Positions 35,246 to 42,471 of a stretch of 64,000 nucleotides of DNA are shown in pieces. Below the pieces are notes generated by a model. The model was not told where the DNA came from, did not search any database, and was given only the letters and a program-made list of their open reading frames with translations. Origin of the DNA: Nitratireductor mangrovi (GTDB lineage Bacteria; Pseudomonadota; Alphaproteobacteria; Rhizobiales; Rhizobiaceae). The translations under genes were made by a program, and so were the position numbers. Location of the stretch: contig NZ_CP042301.2 of the NCBI RefSeq assembly GCF_007922615.2, positions 1,116,001-1,180,000 on the forward strand, written 5' to 3'. How positions within the stretch are numbered: position 1 is the first letter of the stretch; each line of letters opens with the position of its first letter.

Positions 35246-35614
35246 ACGCCGGCCGAGCCCTGATCGTGACCTGCGGCCGGCAGCCTTGCCGGCCGCGAGA
35301 ACGAATCCGTAAGAGCAGGCGCCGACGGCCGCCTCTCGAGTTGTCCGGGGCCGTGAATGCCTCGGAAACCGCTGGCGAGCCAAGGCGGAATCGTCCGCGC
35401 GCTCGCTGCGAAAGCGGGCGCACCGCTACTGGGAAGACGACGGAGGCATTCGCCGATCAGCGACCACCCTCGTCCGGGTGGCAGCGAACGCAGCGTAACG
35501 TGAGGGGTACTGGCGCGGACTGTCCAATTGCGCTAGATGGCGCGGCATAGGGGCTTTGCCAAGGTCGCGCGCGGTTCTCGTTGATGATAGTGTGACGGCT
35601 GGAGGAGAATAACG
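35246..35614. other. Gene-free 369-bp stretch
   Basis: Lies between the FkbM gene and the HWE kinase, both rightward. No convincing ORF, RNA or repeat was seen. The end supplies the kinase ribosome site (GGAGGAGAAT before the ATG). Confidence 0.5.
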
Positions 35615-37132
35615 ATGCCCCGGCCCGGCACGCGCGCCTTTCAGCGGTTTCCGGCGGTTTCAGTCGAACCACGTAGCCTCCAGGCATTCGCGCTCGCGAC
35701 AGCTTCTGTCGCTGTAGCCTTGGCGGTCAGGTGGGTCCTGGGTTTGTTCGACCCCTCGACGCCTCCCTTTGCTGCCTTCCTGGTGGCCATCGTGGTCACG
35801 TCGATCCTGGCCGGCTCCGCCGCGGGCGTTTTTGCTGCGGCAGCCGGATTGCTCACTTCCGTGCTGATGATTGCTCCCCAGGTCCCGTCCGCATTCGGAT
35901 GGGGAGGAATATTTCAATTCATCGCAACCAGCGGGTTGATCATCTGGATCGCCGACGAGTACCGGCGCCTGTTGCGAAATGTTCAGCAGAAGGAAATCAC
36001 GCTTGCCCGACAGCAGGAGCTCATGGAGGCTGAAAATTCGGTGCTCGCGATGATTGCCGAAGACCGGCCGCTCGTGGAGACAATGAGAGGCATCGCCGAA
36101 ACCATCGAAAGATATCTCGATCATCAGGTCCTTGCGTCCGTGCTTCTGCTCGACGCCAAGGAAAAGAAGCTCAGGCATTGCGCAGCACCGAGGCTCCCCA
36201 AAGCCTACAATGAGGCAATAGACGGCCTGGATATCGGCCCGGCGGTTGGTTCATGCGGCACAGCAGCCTACCGTGGTGAGCCGGTCTATGTCAGCGACAT
36301 TCAGACCGATCCGCTGTGGAAGGATTTCCGTTCTCTCGCCGACGAACATGGATTGCGCGCGTGCTGGTCGACGCCGTTCAAGACGCCATCAGGCACTGTC
36401 CTGGGCACCTTCGCCGTGTACCACCGGCAACCGCATGCACCCCAATCCTCGGAAATCGAGATCGTCAATCTGCTGACCAAGATTGCTGTGCTCGCCGTCG
36501 AACGAAACAACACAAATGAGCAACGCGAGCTTTTGCTGCGAGAGCTCGTACATCGCGTCAAGAACTCCATGGCCGTAGTCAGATCGGTAGCGAGCACCTC
36601 GCTGCGGCCGCACGTGGATCGGGAGCATTATCGGGATTTCGAGAAACGCCTCACTGCTCTCGGCGAGGTGCAATCGCTGCTGACGAAGGCCAGTTGGGCG
36701 GGGGTTGATCTTAAGACATTGCTCGATCAGTTGGCCATACAGCCCTTCACCGGAACCTCGGACCGGTTTCGGGTAAAGGGGCCGCCTGTCACCCTGCCTG
36801 CCGCGATCACGCTTCCGTTCGCGATGGCTATCCACGAATTGTGCACAAATGCCCTGAAGTATGGGGCGCTCAAGAGCTCGGACGGTATCGTCACGGTCGA
36901 ATGGGGATTCCGCGGCACCGGGTCACAGGCAAATTTCTGCCTGACGTGGACAGAGCGCGGTGGCCCGACCGTAAGGCCGCCGCAGACGACGGGCTTCGGT
37001 TCGCTGATGATCGAAAAGGCCTTGGCGCACGCGCTCGGCGGTACGGCGCAATGGAAGTATCAGCCTGAGGGGCTGATATGCGAGATTTTGCTACCCAAGA
37101 GTGCTTTCGCCGAGGTTGATCCGGAGGTTTAG
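35615..37132 (+). CDS. HWE-family sensor histidine kinase with GAF domain
   Basis: 505 residues. Membrane helices at about 22-40, 53-85 and 98-113 (DUF4118-like), a coiled coil, a GAF domain at about 150-295 (VGSCGTAAYRGEPVYVSDIQ, ACWSTPFKTPSGTVLGTF), and an HWE kinase core with phospho-acceptor His313 in LLLRELVHRVKNSMAVV, HELCTNALKYGALKSSDG and LTWTERGGPTV. HWE kinases in rhizobia often serve light or general stress responses. No response regulator nearby; it is the last host gene before the prophage. Confidence 0.92.
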   Translation: MPRPGTRAFQRFPAVSVEPRSLQAFALATASVAVALAVRWVLGLFDPSTPPFAAFLVAIVVTSILAGSAAGVFAAAAGLLTSVLMIAPQVPSAFGWGGIFQFIATSGLIIWIADEYRRLLRNVQQKEITLARQQELMEAENSVLAMIAEDRPLVETMRGIAETIERYLDHQVLASVLLLDAKEKKLRHCAAPRLPKAYNEAIDGLDIGPAVGSCGTAAYRGEPVYVSDIQTDPLWKDFRSLADEHGLRACWSTPFKTPSGTVLGTFAVYHRQPHAPQSSEIEIVNLLTKIAVLAVERNNTNEQRELLLRELVHRVKNSMAVVRSVASTSLRPHVDREHYRDFEKRLTALGEVQSLLTKASWAGVDLKTLLDQLAIQPFTGTSDRFRVKGPPVTLPAAITLPFAMAIHELCTNALKYGALKSSDGIVTVEWGFRGTGSQANFCLTWTERGGPTVRPPQTTGFGSLMIEKALAHALGGTAQWKYQPEGLICEILLPKSAFAEVDPEV

Positions 37133-37272
37133 TAAGCCGGACGGCGCCTTCCTTTCGCGGGCCAATGCGATGTTGCGCCTGGTGGACGCGGCCTGTGGGA
37201 AACGGGGAAGGCATCTTCGGCCCATCGATCACGAGTAGCCGTCAGAGTTGGGTTTTGGTCGGCTACGTGCCG

Positions 37273-37515
37273 ATGCCATTCAAAGTAGCGCGCTCCACGG
37301 CATCGATGGTGTAACGCGCAAGTTCAGATGGCACTGGCCGGGAAAAGGTGGGAATCGCCGGGAAACGGCGGGACGAACTGATTTTCGGCAATCTTTTCAA
37401 ACAGGTGGCGGGAACGCGCGGCGGAGATCGGAGGCCTGACGGGGACCGAGGCCACGCAAGTTCGAATGGCACTAACGGGCCGAAAACGGCCCGGCCGCGC
37501 AAGTTCGAATGGCAC
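37273..37515. repeat. Transposase-site-like repeats at the prophage left end
   Basis: CGCAAGTTCGAATGGCAC occurs perfectly at 37,455-37,472 and 37,498-37,515, with 16/18 matches at 37,317-37,334 and 14/18 in inverted orientation at 37,273-37,290. Mu-like phages carry several transposase-binding sites in mixed orientation at each end, so this cluster is the best candidate for the MuA-binding left end. Confidence 0.7.
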
Positions 37516-37574
37516 CGGCAAACGGCGCTTCCTGCAGGGAAAACAATGGCATAGGCGCAAACGGGCGAAATCGC

Positions 37575-37599
37575 GAAGTGGGAAATGAGTTCCCACTTC
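37575..37599. promoter_or_regulatory. Perfect inverted repeat GAAGTGGGAA-N5-TTCCCACTTC
   Basis: Ten-base arms at 37,575-37,584 and 37,590-37,599, with a third exact half-site at 37,679-37,688. It lies just past the leftward gene block, so it could be a terminator-like hairpin or an operator. Confidence 0.5.
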
Positions 37600-37703
37600 C
37601 GCAGCCGAGCCAGTTTTCAGCGTAAGCGCTTGGCTTTTCAAGGTTTTTCCCCGTAGCGCGCGCTTCCCCGGTTGGACGGAAGTGGGAAATCCGTATCCGA
37701 CAT

Positions 37704-37982
37704 TCAGGCGGTCCTGGCGCGCCAGAGGTTGAAGGCATCCTCAAGGGTGACGAAAGCCTCGCGCCGCGAGCGACAGAGGCCGCTGTTGGGCGTGCACGGA
37801 AACCAGGCAAACCATCGCCATTCGACGCCGCGATCTGGCGTCCGGAAGATGTAAACGCGGCCGACAGCGAGGGAACCGTCGTAGGCGATGAAATCGCCAT
37901 CATCGGCCTTCGGCTCCTCGGTCCCGCACCAGGCCAAAGCGACCGGCGCGGCGCCGGCGGTGCATTCGCGGCGAAGGACCAT
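37704..37982 (-). CDS. Small prophage protein of unknown function
   Basis: 92 residues, ATG at 37,982. The C-terminal two-thirds looks like a folded domain (DGDFIAYDGSLAVGRVYIFR, RGVEWRWFAWFPCTPNSGLC, SRREAFVTLEDAFNLWRA), beta-strands followed by a helix that resembles small phage or rhizobial domains. Last gene of the leftward repressor block. No function assigned. Confidence 0.6.
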   Translation of the reverse strand: MVLRRECTAGAAPVALAWCGTEEPKADDGDFIAYDGSLAVGRVYIFRTPDRGVEWRWFAWFPCTPNSGLCRSRREAFVTLEDAFNLWRARTA

Positions 37983-37988
37983 TCTCGT

Positions 37989-38330
37989 TCAGTGCAAGGT
38001 GTTGCCCGCGAGCGCCGGCTCAAAGGCGCGAAGCGCGGCGCCGATCTCGGCCAGGAGCAGCGGCGATGGCGGGCGTTTCAGCCGGCCTCGACCGGTGTCG
38101 TTGTCGATCGTGCCCATGACGGGGAAGACCAGGAACTCATCGCTGCCCTTCACCGTCGCGGCGTCAACCGCGAATCCGTGAAGCGGGAAGCGGCCCGCCA
38201 GGTAGCTCCGAAGCTGGCGCAGCGCCGCGTCGGACCGGAAGCAGGGTTCGTCGGGCGGGAACACGATGAACTCGTCCGCCTCGGGCACGGACGGATCGTC
38301 CGGCCAGGCGCTTCTGGCGCGACCATGCAT
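37989..38330 (-). CDS. Prophage protein of unknown function
   Basis: 113 residues, ATG at 38,330 behind AGGAGGT. It contains two related segments, EADEFIVFPPDEP and GSDEFLVFPVMG, which suggests an internal repeat of a small beta motif. Leftward, 6 bp before the next gene. No family recognised. Confidence 0.6.
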   Translation of the reverse strand: MHGRARSAWPDDPSVPEADEFIVFPPDEPCFRSDAALRQLRSYLAGRFPLHGFAVDAATVKGSDEFLVFPVMGTIDNDTGRGRLKRPPSPLLLAEIGAALRAFEPALAGNTLH

Positions 38331-38409
38331 AGGAACCTCCTCTATGGATGTTCCTATTTTGTTCCAACGATTCCCGTATTGTCAACGGCGGGTCGAGATC
38401 AGCGCAAGT

Positions 38410-38697
38410 TCATAGAAATCCGAGGCGGCGACAGGTGTTCACCACCTTGCGCGCATAGTCCTCCGAATCGACCGCCCGCCAGTTGTCATCGACCAGTTCG
38501 CAAACCCGCCTCACCTTGTCGGTCTCATCCGGTTTTGCCTCCGAAAGACGAAACAACTCGGACCGCGCTTCCTGTAGCATTGCCGCCTCGGCTTTTGCGG
38601 CCTGCTTTGCCTCCCACTGCCTCCAGAGATATAGCCCGCCGACCGCGATGACGATGCAACAGGCAGCGGCCACCAGGATTTTCAGGACAGCGTTCAC
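38410..38697 (-). CDS. Small single-span membrane protein
   Basis: 95 residues, GTG start overlapping the repressor stop by four bases. One N-terminal helix (ILVAAACCIVIAVGGLYLW), then a charged helical domain with two cysteines (RRVCELVDDNW, KVVNTCRRLG). Coupled to the repressor, so probably expressed in the lysogen; a role in lysogenic conversion or superinfection exclusion is possible but unproved. Confidence 0.6.
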   Translation of the reverse strand: MNAVLKILVAAACCIVIAVGGLYLWRQWEAKQAAKAEAAMLQEARSELFRLSEAKPDETDKVRRVCELVDDNWRAVDSEDYARKVVNTCRRLGFL

Positions 38698-39368
38698 AGT
38701 TCACCTCCTACCCATCTGACGCGGCCCTCGACGATCAGTTCGGGCTGCTCGTCGACTGGTACCGTCTCAGGCTCGTAACGCGGGTTGTCACTCTTCAGAA
38801 CGATGCCGCCAGTGCGCAGCAGCTGCACGCGCTTTACGATGACGAGCCCGCCATAGACGACCACATAAACGCCCTCGTCGACAATTTCGCGGATGGAGAC
38901 GTCGACGATCATCATGTCGCCGTCGCTGATGGTGTCGTGCATGGAGTCGCCGCGGGCGAACATCAACCTGGCGAAACGGGGGCTGACGCCGATACGACGC
39001 AACCAGTCCTCGCGAAACGCCACGACTTCGTCGTCATTTGGAAGGGGCTGCGGGACCAAGGCGCCAGGCCCTGCGCTCGGCCGAACATCGAGCTTCGGAA
39101 TTGGCAGAAATCCGCCGCCTGCTCCCGAATCGCCGCGTTGAATGGGGTGCGTCCCGTTTCCTTCAACCAACCAGTTAAGATCGACGCCTGTCGTTTCTCG
39201 CAATTGTGTAAGAAAACCCCATTCTGGGCTCCGCTCTCCCCTCTCGTAACCTCCGAGGGTGTTCTCATGGACACCAATGATCGACGCGAACTCAGTGCGC
39301 GTCTTCCCCTGGCGCAGGGACTTTAGGCGCTCGCCCAAGCCGGGTGAGGTTTTTGCAGGTCTTCCCAT
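38694..39368 (-). CDS. Prophage repressor with S24 (LexA-like) peptidase domain
   Basis: 224 residues. N-terminal HTH (LGERLKSLRQGKTRTEFASI, IGVHENTLGGYERGERSPEW) and a C-terminal S24 domain with Ser142 in ARGDSMHDTISDGDMMIVD and Lys179 in VYGGLVIVKRVQ; the 37-residue Ser-Lys spacing equals that of LexA. A possible Ala83-Gly84 cleavage site lies in GDSGAGGG. This suggests an SOS-inducible repressor, unlike Mu c, which lacks this domain. Leftward, facing the Ner-like gene. Confidence 0.88.
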   Translation of the reverse strand: MGRPAKTSPGLGERLKSLRQGKTRTEFASIIGVHENTLGGYERGERSPEWGFLTQLRETTGVDLNWLVEGNGTHPIQRGDSGAGGGFLPIPKLDVRPSAGPGALVPQPLPNDDEVVAFREDWLRRIGVSPRFARLMFARGDSMHDTISDGDMMIVDVSIREIVDEGVYVVVYGGLVIVKRVQLLRTGGIVLKSDNPRYEPETVPVDEQPELIVEGRVRWVGGEL

Positions 39369-39376
39369 TCCGATAG

Positions 39377-39427
39377 ATACACGTTCGCGGCGTTAACGCT
39401 TTACAAAACCGCAATCGTGTATATTCT
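39377..39427 (+). promoter_or_regulatory. Early promoter/operator region between repressor and Ner-like genes
   Basis: A 10-bp palindrome GCGTTAACGC at 39,390-39,399 adjoins a -35-like TTTACA (39,400-39,405) with a -10-like TATTCT (39,422-39,427). Flanking arms ATACACG (39,377-39,383) and CGTGTAT (39,416-39,422) form an inverted repeat. Layout fits repressor and Ner binding sites over the early promoter. Confidence 0.5.
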
Positions 39428-39506
39428 CCCCTCTGCTTCCGCCAACATGGAAGTGATTCACCGAAAGAAGGGAGGCCGGGCAGGGCCTCCCTTCACAGGA
39501 GGCAGT

Positions 39507-39800
39507 ATGGACCCGATCCAACGCTCGGCCAAGATCAGGGACGCGCTCTATGTCCGCGGCCTGAAGTTCAAGGATATCGACGAGCATTTCCGACTGCCGA
39601 CCGGCACGGCCTGGCGAACGATGCGCGAGCCGAACCCGAAGGGGGAGGCGGCGCTGTGCGAGGTGCTGGACATGGCGCCGACAGCGCTGTGGCCGGAGCG
39701 CTACGACGCGGATGGCGAGCGCCTGAACCCGCAGCCGCTGTCGAACTACAAAAGCCTGCCGACGATGAGCGAGCGGCGCAGGAAGGTGCGCGCGGCATGA
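39507..39800 (+). CDS. Ner-like DNA-binding protein
   Basis: 97 residues, ATG behind AGGAGG. MDPIQRSAKIRDALYVRGLK, FKDIDEHFRLPTGTAWRTMR and LDMAPTALWPERYDADGERL are Nlp/Ner signatures; Ner of Mu is a small HTH protein that turns down early transcription and favours lytic growth. First rightward gene, opposite the repressor. Confidence 0.85.
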   Translation: MDPIQRSAKIRDALYVRGLKFKDIDEHFRLPTGTAWRTMREPNPKGEAALCEVLDMAPTALWPERYDADGERLNPQPLSNYKSLPTMSERRRKVRAA

Positions 39801-40006
39801 GCGCCACCATCATTCCGTTTCCGCGCCGGAATCGTCCGTATTCGCTCGTCGAGCGGATACTGGAGAAGCTGGCATGGGAGCGCGAGATTTGGCCCGAGGC
39901 TTGCGGGCGCGCCGCCACTGCTGCGGAAACACCAGCGCCTGACGGCGAGCGGCCTTCACGGTTTGCTCCATGTGCCGGCTCAGGCTGCGAAGGCGATCCG
40001 GCGTGA
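39797..40006 (+). CDS. Small prophage protein of unknown function
   Basis: 69 residues, ATG overlapping the Ner-like stop (ATGA). Begins MSATIIPFPRRNRPYSLVER ILEKLAWE, a style common for short phage proteins with an N-terminal IIPFPR peptide. The C-terminus overlaps the end of a gene on the other strand. Coupling to ner supports it; function unknown. Confidence 0.5.
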   Translation: MSATIIPFPRRNRPYSLVERILEKLAWEREIWPEACGRAATAAETPAPDGERPSRFAPCAGSGCEGDPA

Positions 40007-40196
40007 TCGGCGAACCGGCCAGGCTCGCGGCGACCTCGGCGTCGCTCATGTCGCCGACATCGTGGATGTCGCCGGCATGCGCGGCGAAGACGCCGCTGTC
40101 AGCGATCAGCTTGCCGAGCGCTGCCTCCAGCAGCAGTTCGAGCGCCCAAATGCGGGTCTCAAGGTTTTTGAGGCGGTCCTTGTCCTCAACCGTCAT
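39810..40196 (-). CDS. Antisense helical protein in the early region
   Basis: 128 residues, ATG behind GGAGGAGACG. The first 75 residues look protein-like (DKDRLKNLETRIWALELLLE AALG; MSDAEVAASLAGSPITPDRL), a coiled coil plus helices; the basic C-terminus overlaps the preceding rightward gene for nearly 200 bp. Good ribosome site but antisense position inside an otherwise rightward block. No family recognised. Confidence 0.55.
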   Translation of the reverse strand: MTVEDKDRLKNLETRIWALELLLEAALGKLIADSGVFAAHAGDIHDVGDMSDAEVAASLAGSPITPDRLRSLSRHMEQTVKAARRQALVFPQQWRRARKPRAKSRAPMPASPVSARRANTDDSGAETE

Positions 40197-40403
40197 CGTC
40201 TCCTCCGGGGCAAGTTGCGAGGGGATGATCAGCGTCGGGCGGCGTTGGCGCGCCGCCCGGCGACTCGTTACGGGCGAAGGGAAGCAGAGCCGTCCTGCAG
40301 CGACCAGTCAAAAAGCACCGAGCGTAATTGACAGTATACGGCGCCAAGGCGGCGCGATCCGTCCCCAAACAGCCAATCTCCTGACAAGAGCGAGCCGCGC
40401 AAC

Positions 40404-41228
40404 GTGAGCGAGCAAGAGCTGCCCGTCGATCAAATCCGCGTACCGGCCGGCCGGCGGCGCCTCGACCCCGACTGGGTCGAGACGCTGGCCTGGCTGATTG
40501 CGGAACAGGGCCAGAAACAGGCGATCGAGGTGATCGCGGAGAGCGAAGGCTACCGGCTAGTCTTCGGCGCGCACCGGCTGGCGGCTGCGCGCCAGGCAGG
40601 GTTCGCGACCATTCGCGGCATGGTGAAAGACGCCGAGGCGTTTGCCAACGAGTTCGAGGTCACGCTGCGCGAGATCACGGAGAACCTGGCACGGCGCGAA
40701 CTCTCGGTGCTCGACCGCTCGGTCGACATCGCGCGCTGGCGCGAGGTCTACGAAGCGACCAACACGATCGCGGGGCGCGGACGGCCGAAAAAGCGGACGG
40801 ATGCCGACGACGAAGAAAAGAGTCGCAAGTTTGCGACTCTTTTTTCCGAGGTCGCACAGAAGACGCTTGGCGTCAGACGCGACAGCATTTTTCGCGCCCT
40901 ACGGATCGCCCGCATTCCGGCCGCCGTGCGCGACCGGATCGCACTGCATGCCATCGCCGACAACCAGTCGGAACTGCTGCTCCTGGCCGGCGAGGCGCCG
41001 GAACGCCAGGAACAGATCGCCGCGCTGCTGACAGGCGATCCGCCCAAGGCGGCCACGGTCGGCGAGGCGATCGCGCTGATCGACAGGACTGCACCACGAT
41101 CCAGCGCACCGCGCTGGCAGAAGCTCTCGACAGCGTTCTCACGCCTCAAACCATCCGAGCAAAGCCGGTTCTTCGAGCTGCACGAAGCCGCGATCACACG
41201 CTGGCTGTCGGAACGGGGGACGCGATGA
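40404..41228 (+). CDS. ParB-like protein of the prophage early region
   Basis: 274 residues, GTG start. ParB/sulfiredoxin-like N-terminal domain (LPVDQIRVPAGRRRLDPDWV; LIAEQGQKQAIEVIAESEGY; RLVFGAHRLAAARQAGFATI; ITENLARRELSVLDRSVDIA) with the GxHR nucleotide motif, then an HTH-like part (LGVRRDSIFRALRIARIPAA). Such proteins are frequent just upstream of transposase genes in alphaproteobacterial Mu-like phages; their role is unclear. A perfect inverted repeat is embedded at 40,816-40,843. Confidence 0.82.
   Translation: MSEQELPVDQIRVPAGRRRLDPDWVETLAWLIAEQGQKQAIEVIAESEGYRLVFGAHRLAAARQAGFATIRGMVKDAEAFANEFEVTLREITENLARRELSVLDRSVDIARWREVYEATNTIAGRGRPKKRTDADDEEKSRKFATLFSEVAQKTLGVRRDSIFRALRIARIPAAVRDRIALHAIADNQSELLLLAGEAPERQEQIAALLTGDPPKAATVGEAIALIDRTAPRSSAPRWQKLSTAFSRLKPSEQSRFFELHEAAITRWLSERGTR
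40816..40843. repeat. 28-bp perfect inverted repeat with flanking A/T runs inside the parB-like gene
   Basis: AAAAGAGTCGCAA-GT-TTGCGACTCTTTT, followed by two further T residues. It has the form of an intrinsic terminator but lies in frame, encoding the residues around SRKFATLF. Confidence 0.85.
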
Positions 41229-41698
41229 AGCGCCGCCGCGATCCGCATACCAGCGACCTGTTCGCGACCGATTGGGAGCCGCCGCAGGTGGCGGTCGGTT
41301 ATGCGCCCGACGTCGCCGGCCGCGGGCGGCTGGACAGCCGGATCGCACGCCTGGTCAGCCGGGCGCTGCGCGACGCGCGCGACGAGGACGGGAAGGCCCG
41401 TGCCGACATCGCCAGATGCATGTCGGCCTATCTCGACCGGCCGGTCTCGGAAGCCATGCTCAACAAGTGGGCGGCGGAGGCCAGCGAGGAGCATCGCATC
41501 CCGCTCGACGCTTTCGTGGCGCTGATCGAAGCGACGGAAGCCAAGGACTTGCTCGGCTTTGTGCCGGAGCTGTTCGGCTTCGCCGTGGTTCCCGAACGCT
41601 ACGCCTCGTTGATCGAGGCGCATCTTTGGGAAGAGCGCGAGCAGGAAGCCGTACGACGCCGACAGGCAGCCGAGATGCGCTGGAGGGCCTCGCGATGA
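41225..41698 (+). CDS. Prophage early protein of unknown function
   Basis: 157 residues, ATG overlapping the ParB-like stop. RLDSRIARLVSRALRDARDE, RADIARCMSAYLDRPVSEAM and LNKWAAEASEEHRIPLDAFV look like a helical DNA-binding-style domain often encoded before Mu-like transposases. Ends in a basic amphipathic helix. Function unknown. Confidence 0.72.
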   Translation: MKRRRDPHTSDLFATDWEPPQVAVGYAPDVAGRGRLDSRIARLVSRALRDARDEDGKARADIARCMSAYLDRPVSEAMLNKWAAEASEEHRIPLDAFVALIEATEAKDLLGFVPELFGFAVVPERYASLIEAHLWEEREQEAVRRRQAAEMRWRASR

Positions 41699-41811
41699 AC
41701 CGTTTCCAGCCGCGACCACCGATGCCCGGCCTGCCGGCGACGACCATCGCGGCGGCGATGCTCATCGGCGTCGTTGTGCTTTCGATCCTGATCCTCGGGA
41801 GGCTCACATGA
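41695..41811 (+). CDS. Micro membrane protein (38 residues)
   Basis: MNRFQPRPPMPGLPATTIAA then AMLIGVVVLSILILGRLT: a proline-rich start and one hydrophobic helix. ATG overlaps the preceding stop by four bases, and its own stop overlaps the next ATG, so it sits inside the coupled chain. Function unknown. Confidence 0.6.
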   Translation: MNRFQPRPPMPGLPATTIAAAMLIGVVVLSILILGRLT

Positions 41812-42053
41812 CCAGGCGCACCTGCCCGGTACCGGGCTGCATCAACGAAGTTCCGGCGGGCGCGACAGCGATCTTCTGCGTCGACCACTTCTTCATGCTG
41901 CCGGAGAAGGAAACCGCGTGGCTCTTCCGATGGAAGACCAAGACGCTGCGCTGCGACGACCCCGAGGAGCAGCGCTACATGCGCGAACAGCTCGACGGCT
42001 ATGTCGGACGCGCGGTGAGGCTGATCCAGGTCAAGGAGGCCGCGCTATCGTGA
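41808..42053 (+). CDS. Small cysteine-containing prophage protein
   Basis: 81 residues, MTRRTCPVPGCINEVPAGAT then AIFCVDHFFMLPEKETAWLF and LRCDDPEEQRYMREQL. Cys6, Cys11, Cys24 and His27 form a plausible zinc knuckle. Start and stop overlap both neighbours (ATGA, GTGA). Function unknown. Confidence 0.65.
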   Translation: MTRRTCPVPGCINEVPAGATAIFCVDHFFMLPEKETAWLFRWKTKTLRCDDPEEQRYMREQLDGYVGRAVRLIQVKEAALS

Positions 42054-42166
42054 ACGCCCGGCGTCCCGTGATTCCGTTTCTCGCCTCGCTGGCGATGGGG
42101 TTGCTGATTGCGACCATGGCAACCGCGACCCTGGCAGCACTTATGCACATCGGGGGCGGCGCATGA
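42050..42166 (+). CDS. Micro membrane protein (38 residues)
   Basis: GTG start overlapping the previous stop. MNARRPVIPFLASLAMGLLI then ATMATATLAALMHIGGGA: basic start and one hydrophobic helix. Second such micro-protein in 360 bp. Its stop overlaps the ATG of the winged-helix gene. Confidence 0.55.
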   Translation: MNARRPVIPFLASLAMGLLIATMATATLAALMHIGGGA

Positions 42167-42471
42167 GCGAGATTTGCCCGCATTGCGGCCAGCCGCTGCC
42201 CTCCGAGACCACGTTCGATCCCACCGAAGGCATGGTCTATCGCGGCGGCCAGGCGCTGCACCTCGGGGCGCGCGAGCTGATCGTGATGCAGGCCCTGCAG
42301 GGCTCGGCACCGCGACCGATGACGGCGGCCAGGCTGCAGGCCCTGATCGGCGGCCGGACGCCGGCGCGGCGTGTCATCTTCGTCCTGCGCCGGAAGCTCT
42401 CCGCGATCGGCCTGGCGATCGAAAACCACAACCGCGCCGGCTACCGGCTGGTCGAAAGGGCCGACCGATGA
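42163..42471 (+). CDS. Winged-helix protein with zinc-knuckle start
   Basis: 102 residues. MSEICPHCGQPLPSE carries a CxxC pair; the rest (LHLGARELIVMQALQGSAPR, AARLQALIGGRTPARRVIFV, LRRKLSAIGLAIENHNRAGY RLVE) resembles the OmpR-type effector domain, with RRVIFVLRRKL as recognition helix and GYRL as the final wing. No receiver domain. Possibly a regulator of early genes; directly before transposase A. Confidence 0.72.
   Translation: MSEICPHCGQPLPSETTFDPTEGMVYRGGQALHLGARELIVMQALQGSAPRPMTAARLQALIGGRTPARRVIFVLRRKLSAIGLAIENHNRAGYRLVERADR

Larger units (their letters stand above)
37133..37703. other. Host/prophage junction and left-end region
   Basis: 571 bp without a convincing gene. It holds the end of host sequence, the presumed prophage left terminus near 37,268, four copies of a transposase-site-like repeat (37,273-37,515), a perfect hairpin CGGGCCG-AAAA-CGGCCCG at 37,476-37,493 and a GAAGTGGGAA inverted repeat (37,575-37,599) with a third half-site at 37,679. 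Small reading frames here lack family features. Confidence 0.6.

Noticed and set aside
37263..38023. Leftward ORFs across the left-end repeats
   Set aside because: The 79- and 183-residue frames lack ribosome sites and family features, and they overlap the transposase-site repeats or the better-supported 37,704-37,982 gene.
40816..40843. End of the parB-like gene at a true terminator
   Set aside because: The frame continues through the repeat and the following residues (VAQKTLGVRRDSIFRALRIA) match the HTH part of the family, so the gene is not broken here.
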